64,000 nucleotides of DNA from an uncultured Lachnospiraceae bacterium (lineage in GTDB: Bacteria; Bacillota; Clostridia; Lachnospirales; Lachnospiraceae): assembly GCA_902763335.1 (NCBI GenBank), contig CACWRR010000002.1, positions 1 through 64,000 on the forward strand, in the 5' to 3' direction. A program made the position numbers and the translations under genes. The notes beneath the pieces were generated by a model. It did not search any database. It was not told where the DNA came from and was given only the letters and a program-made list of their open reading frames with translations. Positions 16,918 to 25,772 of the stretch are shown one piece after another; the stretch's first letter is position 1; each line of letters begins with the position of its first letter.

Positions 16918-18204
16918 ATGTTTGCAGACAGAGCCAGAATATTTATAAAATCAGGTAAAGGCGGAGACGGACATGTCAGCTTCCGTAGAGAACTGTATGT
17001 ACCTAACGGCGGACCGGACGGTGGAGACGGAGGCCGTGGAGGAGATATAATATTTGAAGTTGACGAGGGACTGAACACACTTACCGAATTCAGACATAAT
17101 AGAAAATATGCTGCAGAACCGGGCGAAGAAGGAAATAAAAAGAACCAGCACGGAAAAGACGGACAGAGTCTTGTTATAAAAGTGCCGTTAGGAACTGTCA
17201 TAAAGGACGATGAGACCGATAAAGTTATTGCGGATATGTCAGAGGCCGGAATGAGAAAAGTTATTCTTAAAGGCGGAAGAGGCGGAAAGGGAAACCAGCA
17301 TTATGCAACGGCAACCATGCAGGCACCTAAATATGCACAGCCGGGTCAGAAGAGTATGGAACTCTGGGTGAGACTTGAGCTTAAAGTTATTGCCGATGTA
17401 GGTCTTGTGGGATACCCTAATGTAGGTAAATCAACATTATTGTCACGTGTAACAAATGCAAAGCCTAAGATAGCAAACTATCATTTTACGACACTTAATC
17501 CTAATCTGGGAGTTGTGGATCTTGATGGAAGCAAAGGCTTTGTCATTGCAGATATTCCCGGACTTATCGAGGGAGCTGCCGAGGGAGTAGGGCTCGGACA
17601 TGAATTTTTAAGACATATAGAAAGAACAAAAGTTATAATTCATATGGTAGATGCAGCTTCAACAGAGGGAAGAGATCCTATTGAAGATATAAATAAAATA
17701 AATGCTGAACTTGCAGCATATAATCCGGAACTGTTAAAACGTCCGCAGGTTATTGCAGCTAATAAAATTGATGCGATATACGAAGGTTATGAAAGTCCTG
17801 TAGATGCCATAAAAGCAGAGTTTGAGCCAAAGGGAATTAAAGTATTTCCGATATCGGCCGTCAGCGGAAAAGGACTTAAGGAATTATTGTATGCAGTTAA
17901 TTCTTTACTTGAAAATATGGATTCAGAACCTATAGTTTTTGAACAGGAATATTTTCCGGGTGAATACAATGATAATAAGGATGAGCCGTATTATGTTGAA
18001 AAACTTGAGGATGGCTTATATTCTATAGAAGGACCGAGGGTAGAAAGAATGCTCGGTTATACAAATCTTGAGTCAGAAAAGGGATTTATGTTCTTCCAGA
18101 AATTTATGAAAGAAAACGGAATACTGGAAGAATTAGAAGAACTTGGAATACAGGATGGCGATACAGTTAAAATATATGGCCATGAATTTGATTATTACAA
18201 GTAA
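16918..18204 (+). CDS. obgE: GTPase ObgE/CgtA
   Basis: A 428-residue essential GTPase linked to 50S assembly and stress signalling. The glycine-rich Obg fold covers about residues 1-158 (GGKGGDGHVSFRRE, GGRGGKGNQHYA), the G domain follows (GYPNVGKST, DIPGLIEGA, NKID), and an OCT domain typical of Gram-positive Obg forms the C-terminus (about 350-428, YVEKLEDGLYSIEGPRVERM). It heads the run obgE-yhbY-nadD-yqeK-rsfS, all within 35 bases of each other. Confidence 0.97.
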   Translation: MFADRARIFIKSGKGGDGHVSFRRELYVPNGGPDGGDGGRGGDIIFEVDEGLNTLTEFRHNRKYAAEPGEEGNKKNQHGKDGQSLVIKVPLGTVIKDDETDKVIADMSEAGMRKVILKGGRGGKGNQHYATATMQAPKYAQPGQKSMELWVRLELKVIADVGLVGYPNVGKSTLLSRVTNAKPKIANYHFTTLNPNLGVVDLDGSKGFVIADIPGLIEGAAEGVGLGHEFLRHIERTKVIIHMVDAASTEGRDPIEDINKINAELAAYNPELLKRPQVIAANKIDAIYEGYESPVDAIKAEFEPKGIKVFPISAVSGKGLKELLYAVNSLLENMDSEPIVFEQEYFPGEYNDNKDEPYYVEKLEDGLYSIEGPRVERMLGYTNLESEKGFMFFQKFMKENGILEELEELGIQDGDTVKIYGHEFDYYK

Positions 18205-18237
18205 AATCGGTAAATTTAAATGGAAGGAAGTTGTGAA

Positions 18238-18522
18238 ATGACCAGTAAGCAAAGAGCATATCTCAAAAGTCTTGCAAGTACAATGGAACCTATATACCAG
18301 ATTGGAAAGTCCGGAGTATCTCCTGAACTTACAAAAGGGATAGATGAGGCATTGGAGGCAAGAGAGCTTATTAAGATAAATGTATTAAAAAACTGTATGG
18401 ATGATCCTAAGGCAATGGCTGTGGTTTTGGCAGAACGTACAAAATCCCAGGTTGTTCAGGTTATAGGAAAGAAGATTGTCTTATACAGACAGTCATCAAA
18501 AAATCCTGTTATAAAATTATAG
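18238..18522 (+). CDS. yhbY: YhbY family RNA-binding protein (CRM domain)
   Basis: A 94-residue CRM-domain protein. MTSKQRAYLKSLAS and PIYQIGKSGVSPELTKGIDEAL are typical, as is the GxxG-like loop region. YhbY binds pre-50S particles and rRNA. The ATG at 18220 lies before the AAGGAAG ribosome site, so ATG 18238 is the start. The gene precedes nadD by three bases. Confidence 0.94.
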   Translation: MTSKQRAYLKSLASTMEPIYQIGKSGVSPELTKGIDEALEARELIKINVLKNCMDDPKAMAVVLAERTKSQVVQVIGKKIVLYRQSSKNPVIKL

Positions 18523-18525
18523 AAT

Positions 18526-19134
18526 ATGAACAGGGTAGGGATACTGGGCGGTACATTTGATCCGGTGCATATGGGGCATCTTATTATAGCGGAAAATGCG
18601 TATGAGCAGTATGGGCTTGATGAGGTGTGGCTTATGCCAAGTGGAATGCCGCCACATAAATCAGGAAGAAATGTGACAGCATCGGATGACAGAATGAATA
18701 TGGTGAGTATTGCCATAGCGGAAAATCCACATTTTAAACTTTCTGATTTTGAACTTAAAAGAACAGGATATATTTATACGGCAGATACACTAAGGCTTTT
18801 GAGTAATGAATATAAGGACACGAAATTTTTCTTTATAATAGGTGAGGATTCGCTTGACAATTTTGATACATGGAAAACTCCTGAGGAGATTGTGAAGTTC
18901 TGCACAATTCTGGTTGCATCAAGGAGTGAGAGCCACGAGCTGAAAGACAAGGTGGCGGATTTTCAAAAAAAATATAAATGTGAAGCCGGAATACTTGTAA
19001 CTCCGTTTCTTGATATTTCCTCCAGTGATATCCGTGACAGAGTGTCTGCTGATAAAACCATCAGATATATGGTAATGCCTGAAGTGGAAAAGTACATTTA
19101 CGATAATCATTTATATAAAAGCAATGAAATGTAA
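18526..19134 (+). CDS. nadD: Nicotinate-nucleotide adenylyltransferase
   Basis: A 202-residue enzyme joining nicotinate mononucleotide and ATP to give deamido-NAD, a late step of NAD synthesis. The nucleotidyltransferase motif GGTFDPVHMGHL begins at residue 7 and the second motif ISSSDIRDR sits near the C-terminus; MPPHK and FFIIGEDSL are also family marks. The neighbour yqeK often accompanies nadD in Firmicutes. Confidence 0.96.
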   Translation: MNRVGILGGTFDPVHMGHLIIAENAYEQYGLDEVWLMPSGMPPHKSGRNVTASDDRMNMVSIAIAENPHFKLSDFELKRTGYIYTADTLRLLSNEYKDTKFFFIIGEDSLDNFDTWKTPEEIVKFCTILVASRSESHELKDKVADFQKKYKCEAGILVTPFLDISSSDIRDRVSADKTIRYMVMPEVEKYIYDNHLYKSNEM

Positions 19135-19158
19135 CGCATAAGAAGGATGGATTTTTTG

Positions 19159-19743
19159 ATGAATATAAGTGAAATAAAGGAAGAATTGAAAAATATTCTG
19201 ACTGAGAAAAGGTATGATCATACGCTGGGTGTGGCATACACGGCAGCATGCCTTGCGATAGTGTATGGTGAAGATATGGAAAAAGTCGAACTTGCAGGGC
19301 TTCTCCATGATAATGCCAAATGCTTTTCAGATGACAAGCTTTTAAAAAAGTGTAAAAAGTATAATGTGAAGATTAGTGATGCAGAGATGCGCATGCCTTA
19401 TCTGTTGCATGCAAAGCTCGGTGCTTATTATGCAGTTGAAAAATATGGTGCATCTGATGAAATTGCGGAGGCTGTATCGTATCATACAACAGGCAGACCG
19501 GATATGAGTATGTTAGAAAAAATAGTATATGTTGCAGATTATATAGAGCCCAACAGAAATAAGGCAAAAAGGCTTCCTGAAATCAGAAAGACTGCATTTG
19601 AAGATATAGACATGTGTGTGTATATGATAGCAAGTGACACTATGGAATACCTGGGAACAGATCCGGAGAATATGGATGAAATGACTGAGAAAACATATCT
19701 TTATTATAAGAAACTGATAGAGGCAAAGAAGGAGGCAAAATGA
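19159..19743 (+). CDS. yqeK: YqeK family HD-domain diadenosine tetraphosphatase
   Basis: A 194-residue HD-domain hydrolase. The metal ligands are visible in RYDHTLGV, GLLHDNAK, LLHAKLGA and SYHTTGRPDMS, with ADYIEPNR after them. Recent work on YqeK enzymes shows symmetric cleavage of Ap4A to ADP. An ATG at 19147 in the same frame directly follows AGAAGG, too close; ATG 19159 is more likely though its spacing (12) is long. Followed at once by rsfS. Confidence 0.88.
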   Translation: MNISEIKEELKNILTEKRYDHTLGVAYTAACLAIVYGEDMEKVELAGLLHDNAKCFSDDKLLKKCKKYNVKISDAEMRMPYLLHAKLGAYYAVEKYGASDEIAEAVSYHTTGRPDMSMLEKIVYVADYIEPNRNKAKRLPEIRKTAFEDIDMCVYMIASDTMEYLGTDPENMDEMTEKTYLYYKKLIEAKKEAK

Positions 19744-19744
19744 G

Positions 19745-20083
19745 ATGGATTCAAGAAAAAAGGCAAAAATAATCGTAGAAGCACTCAGAGATAAGAAGGG
19801 AATAGATATCAGAGTGCTTGATATCAGAGATATATCTGTTATATCTGACTATTTTATTATTGCAAGTGGCAGCAATAAAAATCAGGTTCAGGCGATGACG
19901 GATAATGTTGAAGATGAACTTGCAAAAGAGAAGATATACAGTAATCATGTTGAAGGATATGGAAGTGGAAGCTGGATACTTCTTGACTATGATGATATTA
20001 TTATACATTTGTTTAATGAAGATGACAGGGCGTTTTATGGTCTGGAAAAAATATGGAGCGATGGTCAGGTTGTTGATATGTAA
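19745..20083 (+). CDS. rsfS: Ribosomal silencing factor RsfS
   Basis: A 112-residue protein of the Iojap family, which binds L14 and keeps 50S subunits from joining 30S under starvation. Typical stretches: VLDIRDISVISDYFIIASG, QVQAMTDNVEDEL and SGSWILLDYDDIIIHLFNEDDR ends in YGLEKIWSDG. Last gene of the obgE run; a strong terminator follows. Confidence 0.96.
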   Translation: MDSRKKAKIIVEALRDKKGIDIRVLDIRDISVISDYFIIASGSNKNQVQAMTDNVEDELAKEKIYSNHVEGYGSGSWILLDYDDIIIHLFNEDDRAFYGLEKIWSDGQVVDM

Positions 20084-20088
20084 AAAGA

Positions 20089-20131
20089 TAACCGGAACTG
20101 TACGGGTAAGGGTACGGTTCCGGTTATTTTT
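20089..20131. terminator. Bidirectional terminator between rsfS and lexA
   Basis: TAACCGGAACTGTAC (20089-20103) pairs with GTACGGTTCCGGTTA (20112-20126) with one mismatch. T-run on the right and A-run on the left (20082-20086) suit both converging genes. Confidence 0.85.
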
Positions 20132-20744
20132 ACATTAAACGTAATAAGCCCATAACTTTTCCGAGTATCTGACAATCATCAACGATGATTGGTTCCATAG
20201 AGTCGTTTTCAGGCTGAAGACGTATATGGCCTTTTTCTTTATAAAATGTCTTCACGGTTGCAGAATCTTCAATAAGTGCAACAACTATATCACCATCACC
20301 GGCAGTGCTCTGTTGTTCTACGATGATAGTGTCACCATCAAAAATTCCGGCATTTATCATGCTGTTTCCTTTAACTTTAAGCATAAATACAGATTTGTTT
20401 GAAAGATATTCTGTAGGTATCGGGAAATATCCTTCTATATTTTCGGTAGCTAAAAGCGGCTGACCGGCTGCAACAGTGCCTATAATAGGGACGTTTGCCA
20501 TCTCACGGCGTGTAAGATTAAAAGTATCATCTACTATTTCTATGGCACGGGGCTTTGTAGGATCTCTGTGTATGTAGCCTTTTTCCTCAAGAGAGGATAA
20601 GTGTGAATGTACAGATGATGTTGATTTTAGATTGACAGCAGCACATATTTCACGGACTGATGGTGGATATCCCTTATTTAAAATTTCGGATTTCATAAAG
20701 TTTAATATTTCTTCCTGTTTGGCAGTAAGTTTTCCGCTGGACAT
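20130..20744 (-). CDS. lexA: LexA repressor
   Basis: A 204-residue SOS repressor. N-terminal winged helix (about 1-65, [13 protein letters not shown] and [16 protein letters not shown]), the self-cleavage site Ala-Gly in [10 protein letters not shown] (about 92), catalytic Ser in KGNSMINAG (about 128) and Lys in [11 protein letters not shown] (about 166). It is divergent from the yneA-like gene, as in Bacillus. Its own promoter overlaps LexA boxes, so it is autoregulated. Confidence 0.98.
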   Translation of the reverse strand: MSSGKLTAKQEEILNFMKSEILNKGYPPSVREICAAVNLKSTSSVHSHLSSLEEKGYIHRDPTKPRAIEIVDDTFNLTRREMANVPIIGTVAAGQPLLATENIEGYFPIPTEYLSNKSVFMLKVKGNSMINAGIFDGDTIIVEQQSTAGDGDIVVALIEDSATVKTFYKEKGHIRLQPENDSMEPIIVDDCQILGKVMGLLRLM

Positions 20745-20784
20745 TATATCGCCTCCTAATTTAATTATAAATTATATTTAGTAT

Positions 20785-20813
20785 AGTATAACATATGTTC
20801 GATAAAAACACAA
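20785..20813 (-). promoter_or_regulatory. Promoter of lexA
   Basis: Read on the minus strand: TTGTGT (20813-20808), 17-base spacer, TATACT (20790-20785). LexA box 1 lies in the spacer and box 2 covers the -35. Confidence 0.6.
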
Positions 20814-20877
20814 ACAAATGTTTGAAAAAGAACTTGACAAACATTTGTTCGGGATTTATAATTCAAACAGATGTTCG
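20788..20877. promoter_or_regulatory. Four LexA (SOS) boxes
   Basis: Boxes of the Bacillus type (CGAAC-N4-GTTYG core) at 20788-20801, 20811-20824, 20838-20851 and 20864-20877, spaced 23, 27 and 26 bases apart. The third, read on the minus strand, CGAACAAATGTTTG, fits the consensus throughout; the others differ at an outer base or two. Confidence 0.85.
20834..20862 (+). promoter_or_regulatory. Promoter of yneA-like gene
   Basis: Perfect TTGACA (20834-20839) and TATAAT (20857-20862) with 17-base spacer. LexA box 3 lies within it and box 4 just after, so repression should be tight. Confidence 0.85.
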
Positions 20878-20914
20878 GGAGAACGATTAAATACAAATGT
20901 GGAGGTATAATATT

Positions 20915-21235
20915 ATGAGAAAAAATATTCGTTATTATGTGGCTGTTGTTGCTATTATATTGATTGTGTCCATAGCTGTTGTTATGAGAACAGATGCAGG
21001 TGAGAAGAAGATACCTGATAATGTTTTTAAGTGTTATACAACTATTGAGATTAAGGAAGGTGATACACTCTGGAAACTTGCAGACAGGTATTCTGATTCT
21101 AAATATATAAGCAGGAGTGATTATGTTAAAGAGATAAAGAAGATAAACGGTTTAAGCGGAGATACGATACATTCGGGAAATTATATTACGGTTTCTTATT
21201 ACGTAAGTAATAATCAGGACAGACAGGGAATATAA
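20915..21235 (+). CDS. yneA: YneA-like SOS cell-division inhibitor (LysM protein)
   Basis: A 106-residue protein with an N-terminal membrane segment (about residues 8-26) and a C-terminal LysM domain (about 45-97: IEIKEGDTLWKLADRYS, INGLSGDTIHSGNYI). Size, layout, divergence from lexA and four LexA boxes all match Bacillus YneA, which delays division during DNA damage. ATG 20897 lies ahead of GGAGG, so 20915 is the start. The Bacillus partners yneB and ynzC are missing. Confidence 0.85.
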   Translation: MRKNIRYYVAVVAIILIVSIAVVMRTDAGEKKIPDNVFKCYTTIEIKEGDTLWKLADRYSDSKYISRSDYVKEIKKINGLSGDTIHSGNYITVSYYVSNNQDRQGI

Positions 21236-21270
21236 TAAAAGAGTAGATAGCTGATATACATAAAATTGAC

Positions 21271-21299
21271 TTGACGATAAATCTTATGTTATATAAAAT
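21271..21299 (+). promoter_or_regulatory. Promoter before DUF5662 gene
   Basis: TTGACG (21271-21276), 17-base spacer, TAAAAT (21294-21299). Confidence 0.55.
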
Positions 21300-21385
21300 A
21301 TTAAGTGTAACAGGTAAATTACACGGTATATGCCGTTTTCTGGTGACATTTGATGAGAAAATGCCACTTTGGAATGGAGAATAAT

Positions 21386-21913
21386 ATGCAGATAGTTAAA
21401 CATTTTGAAACAATTACAAAACATAGACATGAGGTCATTAAGAATTGTTTTAAAGCGGGTATTCCCATACAGGGACTTTTACATGACCTTTCAAAATACA
21501 GCCCTTCTGAATTTATTGTCGGGGCAATTTATTATCAGGGTGACAGAAGTCCGAATGAAGGGGAAAGAGAAGCATATGGCTATTCTAAAGCGTGGATGCA
21601 TCATAAGGGCAGGAACAAGCATCATTTCGAATATTGGACAGATTACGATCCGAAAACAAGGAGAATGAGTGCTGTTAAGATGCCATACAGATATATAGTT
21701 GAAATGTTTTGCGACAGGGTTGCTGCAAGCAAGGTGTATTTGCAGGATGCTTATACGGACGATGCACCGTTAGCATATTTTGAAAGGGGTAAGAAAAACA
21801 GGCTTATACACCCGGAGACATCGGCAACGATAGAGAAGCTGTTAAAGATGCTTAGCGTAAAGGGAGAAGAATATACTTTTAAGTACATAAGACGGTCTTT
21901 AAAAAGGTTTTGA
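21386..21913 (+). CDS. DUF5662 family protein, HD-like
   Basis: A 175-residue protein matching a family common in gut Clostridia (DUF5662). Conserved-looking histidines and acids are in TKHRHEVIKNCFKAG, GLLHDLSKYSPSEF, WMHHKGRNKHHFEYW and EMFCDRVAAS, an arrangement like a degenerate HD metal site. Activity is unknown. In-frame starts at 21350 and 21353 are possible, but GGAG at 21376-21379 supports ATG 21386. The stop overlaps the -35 of the next promoter. Confidence 0.75.
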   Translation: MQIVKHFETITKHRHEVIKNCFKAGIPIQGLLHDLSKYSPSEFIVGAIYYQGDRSPNEGEREAYGYSKAWMHHKGRNKHHFEYWTDYDPKTRRMSAVKMPYRYIVEMFCDRVAASKVYLQDAYTDDAPLAYFERGKKNRLIHPETSATIEKLLKMLSVKGEEYTFKYIRRSLKRF

Positions 21914-21937
21914 CATACTATAGAAATGATGTATAAT
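21910..21937 (+). promoter_or_regulatory. Promoter of HPr-like gene
   Basis: TTGACA (21910-21915), 16-base spacer, TATAAT (21932-21937). Confidence 0.7.
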
Positions 21938-21999
21938 TAATAGGTATTTCATTTTGTTAATTTTAAGTTTATTATATTATTTTAGGAGGAACAGGAAAT

Positions 22000-22230
22000 A
22001 TGAGGGATATAAGACTTAAATTAAATTCTATGGAAAAAGTGAAGAAGTTTTTTGATAATATTGTGAGTATGAAAGGCAATTATGATATCGAACAGGGTAG
22101 AAGATACATAGATGCTAAATCGTTGTTGGGAATTTTTAGTCTGGATTTGGACAGACCAATGACACTTAAGATTCATGATGATGATCAATATTATCGCATA
22201 GCAAGCAAATTTAAAGATTTGGCAGCATAA
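22000..22230 (+). CDS. HPr-like protein without the active histidine
   Basis: A 76-residue protein resembling the sugar-transport phosphocarrier HPr: YDIEQGRRYIDAKSLLGIFSLDL aligns with the HPr region holding the regulatory serine (DAKSLLG). The motif with the phosphorylated histidine (GIHARPA in HPr) is absent; the N-terminus reads RDIRLKLNSMEKV. It therefore cannot pass phosphate in the usual way and may be regulatory. It has a strong promoter and terminator of its own. Confidence 0.7.
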   Translation: MRDIRLKLNSMEKVKKFFDNIVSMKGNYDIEQGRRYIDAKSLLGIFSLDLDRPMTLKIHDDDQYYRIASKFKDLAA

Positions 22231-22233
22231 AAT

Positions 22234-22262
22234 AAAAAGCCTCTTAGTAAAGAGGCTTTTTA
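22234..22262 (+). terminator. Terminator after HPr-like gene
   Basis: AAAAAGCCTCTT (22234-22245) pairs perfectly with AAGAGGCTTTTT (22250-22261). Confidence 0.9.
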
Positions 22263-22354
22263 TATATACGTGGCAGTATAGTTGCAGTTTGTGGCTGATT
22301 CTAATGTTAAGTGACAGATATTTATGAATGGTTATGAATGTAAGGAGGCTGTGA

Positions 22355-22942
22355 ATGATAAACAGAATAGGTGATAACGGGTCTTATCTTAGAACAGAAG
22401 TTAAAAGGGACAATCATGAAAAAAGCGACAGTACATTTACACTTGAATATAAAGATAAAAAAAAGGAAGAAGATGGTGTAAAACTTGAATTATCTACGCA
22501 GTCATCAGATAAGGTCAATGGTAAATCTGATGATGTCAGTTTAAAGAAAGATAAATTTGTCACACAGGATGAGGTGGTTCAAAAATATACATTATATCAA
22601 AGTTTCAGGGAAAAGTGGCAGGAGCTTAAAGATAAGTCTCAGGAATGGATTGAAAGATTCAATCTTATATGGCTCAGAATATGGAACGGAAAGGAAGCAG
22701 TGGAGCAGGAGAAATTAAAGCTTAACGGGAAATCTGCATCCGATTCCGCAGACAGACATAAGAGTATAACTGATATGAATATGCAGGAAGTGTCTGAATA
22801 TTTATCTGAGGGAGGACGCAGAAAACCGGCCAGAAATTCTGATATGCTTACCACTTATAATCAGTTTGGAAGGATTGTTGAAGTTGATCCGTCTGAACAG
22901 AATAAGATTTTTCACGGAAATAAACCATGGAAAGAACTGTAG
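22355..22942 (+). CDS. Unknown protein, polar and charged
   Basis: A 195-residue protein I do not recognise. The first 80 residues are rich in Lys, Asp, Ser and look disordered; a helical part follows (about 83-125, YTLYQSFREKWQELKDKSQ), and the end carries GGRRKPARNSDML and GRIVEVDPSEQNKIFHGN. No signal peptide or membrane segment. A GGAGG ribosome site precedes the ATG. It stands alone between a terminator and the transporter genes. Confidence 0.6.
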   Translation: MINRIGDNGSYLRTEVKRDNHEKSDSTFTLEYKDKKKEEDGVKLELSTQSSDKVNGKSDDVSLKKDKFVTQDEVVQKYTLYQSFREKWQELKDKSQEWIERFNLIWLRIWNGKEAVEQEKLKLNGKSASDSADRHKSITDMNMQEVSEYLSEGGRRKPARNSDMLTTYNQFGRIVEVDPSEQNKIFHGNKPWKEL

Positions 22943-22985
22943 AAATACATTAAGAAATTAAATAAAAATCAGAATGGAGAAAGGT

Positions 22986-24485
22986 ATGAAGAAAAAACTA
23001 TTTTTTACTGTGTTTATTATTATGCTCATTGCAGGTCTTGCTGCATGTGGCAAAAACGAAACAAAAAACACAGTATTTAGCAAAGACGATCTGAGTGGTA
23101 AAAAGATTGGTGTTCAGTTAGGTACTACCGGTGATACTTACTGCTCTGATATGGAAAAAGATAAAGATGGAACAAAGGTTGAACGTTATAACAAAGGTTC
23201 TGATGCAATTCAGTCATTGAAAAACGGAACGATAGATGCAGTAGTAATTGATGAACAACCGGCTAAGGCATTTGTTGAAGCGAACAGTGATCTGATGATT
23301 CTTGATGAAGAGTTCACGGTTGAAGATTATGCCATATGTATATCCAAGGATAACAAGGAATTAACAGAAAAAATAAATGCAGCTATAGACGAATTGAATT
23401 CAGAAGGTGTAATTGATAAGATAAAAAAGAATTATATCGGTGACGATACAGGAAAGTATCCGTATGAGACACCGGAAGAAACAACTTATGATAATGGCAC
23501 GCTTATAATGGCTACAAACGCTTTTTTCAAGCCATATGAGTATTATGAAAATGGACAGGTAGTCGGAATAGATGCCGATCTCGGACAGGCAATAGCCGAT
23601 AAGCTTGGAATGAAATTTGAAATTAAGGATATGGAGTTTGATTCCATAATTACAGCAGTACAGTCAGGAAAAGCAAATATAGGTATATCAGGAATGACGG
23701 TTACAGAGGACAGGTTAAAGAATATAGATTTCTCTACACCATATACTACTTCCAAACAGGTGATAGTAGTTCGTGATAATAATGCCATAAAAGGAAATAC
23801 CAATCTAGCAGATAAGTTTAAAAATGATTTTATAAAGGATAATCGTTATCAGTATATATTAAAAGGACTGGCAAATTCTATAATTATTGTTTTCTTTGCA
23901 GCGATTATAGGTCTGGTTCTTGGATTCTTTTCAGCAGTAGTACGTTCATGGCATGATAAGAATGGTGGCCTTAATATACTTAATGCAATCGTAAGAGTAT
24001 ATATAACTGTTATAAGAGGTACACCTGCCATGATTCAGCTTCTTATAATATATTATATTGTATTTGCAAGCGTGGATGTGAGCAAAATGGTAGTGGCCAT
24101 AGTTGCATTTGGTATAAATTCCGGTGCATATGTTTCGGAAATCTTCCGTTCAGGAATAATGGCTATAGATAATGGACAGTTTGAAGCCTCTAGAAGTTTA
24201 GGAATGGATTTCTTCCAGACTATGATATTTGTTGTATTGCCACAGGTGTTCAAAAATGTATTACCGACACTGGCGAACGAATTTATAGTTCTTTTAAAAG
24301 AGACATCCATATGTGGATATATCGGTTTGAACGATGTGACAAGAGGAGGAGATATAATTCGTAGTATAACTTATGATGCATATCTGCCGTTAATTCTTGT
24401 AGCACTGATATATTTGACAATAGTTCTTGTATTGACACATTTAGTTAATAAATTGGAAAGGAGACTTCGCAAAAATGAAAGATAA
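22986..24485 (+). CDS. Amino-acid ABC transporter: permuted binding domain fused to permease
   Basis: A 499-residue fusion. A lipoprotein signal (lipobox GLAAC, about residue 21) is followed by about 125 residues matching the second half of a family 3 binding protein ([18 protein letters not shown] to [10 protein letters not shown]), then about 100 matching the first half ([18 protein letters not shown] to [13 protein letters not shown]), and last a His/Glu/Gln-type permease with five membrane segments and the EAA-like loop [13 protein letters not shown]. The halves are thus in reversed order. The start at 22974 is less likely than 22986 (AGAAAGG upstream). The ATPase gene overlaps by 11 bases. 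Substrate: a polar amino acid, identity unknown. Confidence 0.88.
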   Translation: MKKKLFFTVFIIMLIAGLAACGKNETKNTVFSKDDLSGKKIGVQLGTTGDTYCSDMEKDKDGTKVERYNKGSDAIQSLKNGTIDAVVIDEQPAKAFVEANSDLMILDEEFTVEDYAICISKDNKELTEKINAAIDELNSEGVIDKIKKNYIGDDTGKYPYETPEETTYDNGTLIMATNAFFKPYEYYENGQVVGIDADLGQAIADKLGMKFEIKDMEFDSIITAVQSGKANIGISGMTVTEDRLKNIDFSTPYTTSKQVIVVRDNNAIKGNTNLADKFKNDFIKDNRYQYILKGLANSIIIVFFAAIIGLVLGFFSAVVRSWHDKNGGLNILNAIVRVYITVIRGTPAMIQLLIIYYIVFASVDVSKMVVAIVAFGINSGAYVSEIFRSGIMAIDNGQFEASRSLGMDFFQTMIFVVLPQVFKNVLPTLANEFIVLLKETSICGYIGLNDVTRGGDIIRSITYDAYLPLILVALIYLTIVLVLTHLVNKLERRLRKNER

Positions 24486-25221
24486 TAATAGAGAAACCAT
24501 ACTACATGTTGAAAATCTCAAAAAGGCATATAATGATAATGTTATATTGGAGAATGTCTCTACAGAGATAAAACGTGGTGATGTTGTTGCGATAGTAGGT
24601 CCATCGGGATGTGGCAAGTCTACTTTCTTAAGAATGTTAAATTTACTTGAAATGCCAACTGCCGGAGAAATACTGTTTGAGGGAACAAATATAATGGATA
24701 AAAATGAGAACATAAATCATCTCAGACAAAAGATAGGAATGGTTTTCCAACATTTTAATCTGTTTCCGAATATGACTGTTAAGAAAAATATTATGCTTGC
24801 ACCGATAAAAACAAAGCTAATGAGTAAGCAGGAAGCATCTGATAAGGCAGACGAACTTTTAAAACGTGTCGGTCTTGAGGATAAAGCGGATGAATATCCG
24901 GATATGCTTTCAGGAGGACAGAAGCAGAGAATAGCGATAGCAAGGGCGATGGCTATGAATCCTGATGTCATGTTGTTTGATGAGCCTACCTCGGCACTTG
25001 ATCCGGAGATGGTAGGAGAGGTTTTAAACATTATGAAGGAGTTAGCAGAAACAGGAATGACTATGTTGGTTGTTACTCATGAGATGGGATTTGCCAGGGA
25101 AGTGTCAAACAGATGTATGTTCTTTTATGATAAAGGAATACAGGTTGATTGTCCGCCTGAAGAATTTTTTGAAAATTCAAAAAATGACAGATTAAACGAT
25201 TTCCTGTCAAGTGTTTTATAG
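24475..25221 (+). CDS. Amino-acid ABC transporter ATPase
   Basis: A 248-residue ATPase of the polar amino acid (GlnQ) type. Walker [10 protein letters not shown] (about 42), Q-loop [11 protein letters not shown], signature [10 protein letters not shown] (about 146), Walker [13 protein letters not shown] and the H-loop VVTHEMGFA are all intact. It partners the permease encoded just upstream, whose end it overlaps. Together they form a complete two-gene importer with the binding domain built in. Confidence 0.95.
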   Translation: MKDNNRETILHVENLKKAYNDNVILENVSTEIKRGDVVAIVGPSGCGKSTFLRMLNLLEMPTAGEILFEGTNIMDKNENINHLRQKIGMVFQHFNLFPNMTVKKNIMLAPIKTKLMSKQEASDKADELLKRVGLEDKADEYPDMLSGGQKQRIAIARAMAMNPDVMLFDEPTSALDPEMVGEVLNIMKELAETGMTMLVVTHEMGFAREVSNRCMFFYDKGIQVDCPPEEFFENSKNDRLNDFLSSVL

Positions 25222-25244
25222 AATGACAGTTAAGTTTTGGAGAA

Positions 25245-25772
25245 ATGTTAAGAATGTTACGCATAAATAAAGGTAAGCAGGATACAATATCACAATTAGA
25301 AAATGGTAAAATACTTCCGTTAATAATAAGACTTTCTATACCGGCAGTTATAGCACAGCTTATTACATTCTTGTATAATATTGTTGATAGGATGTATGTT
25401 GCAAAGATTGAAAATTCAGGAATGGATGCACTTGCAGCGTTGGGGATTGTTCTTCCGATTACGTTAATTATTCAGGCTTTTGCCAATTTGGTCGGCCTCG
25501 GCGGTTCGCCGAGGGCCGGCATAAAGCTGGGAGAAGGCGATAAGGAGGAAGCTGACAGCATTTTCAACGTTGCTTTTTTGATGCTTGCGGTGTTCGGATT
25601 ACTTATAGGCACTGTCACTTTTGCATTTTCGAAGCAGATTGTTGTTGGATTCGGCTGCCCGTCAAGTGCAGTGGGATTTGCAGTCTCATATCTGAAGATA
25701 TATTCGTGTGGCACAATTTTTTTAATGTTGGCGCAGGGACTGAATCCGTTTATTTTAACACAGGGATATTAA
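25245..25772 (+). CDS. MATE efflux protein, N-terminal part (ends at in-frame TAA)
   Basis: The first 175 residues of a MATE family multidrug/Na+ antiporter: about four membrane segments, with IPAVIAQLITFLYNIVDRMYV at the N-terminus and GLNPFILTQGY at the end. TAA at 25770-25772 falls inside the conserved loop that in intact relatives reads like TQGxAKxAM. The next reading frame continues in the same frame without any gap. Start could be 25245 or 25254. Confidence 0.8.
   Translation: MLRMLRINKGKQDTISQLENGKILPLIIRLSIPAVIAQLITFLYNIVDRMYVAKIENSGMDALAALGIVLPITLIIQAFANLVGLGGSPRAGIKLGEGDKEEADSIFNVAFLMLAVFGLLIGTVTFAFSKQIVVGFGCPSSAVGFAVSYLKIYSCGTIFLMLAQGLNPFILTQGY

Noticed and set aside
20789..20824. 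Short CRISPR-like array (repeated AACA/TGTT units)
   Set aside because: The repeated units are palindromic LexA boxes between two divergent genes of the SOS response; there are no spacers of even length or cas genes.
25770..25772. Recoding of the stop in the MATE gene as an unusual amino acid
   Set aside because: The codon is TAA, which is not used for selenocysteine or pyrrolysine, and no recoding signal is seen.
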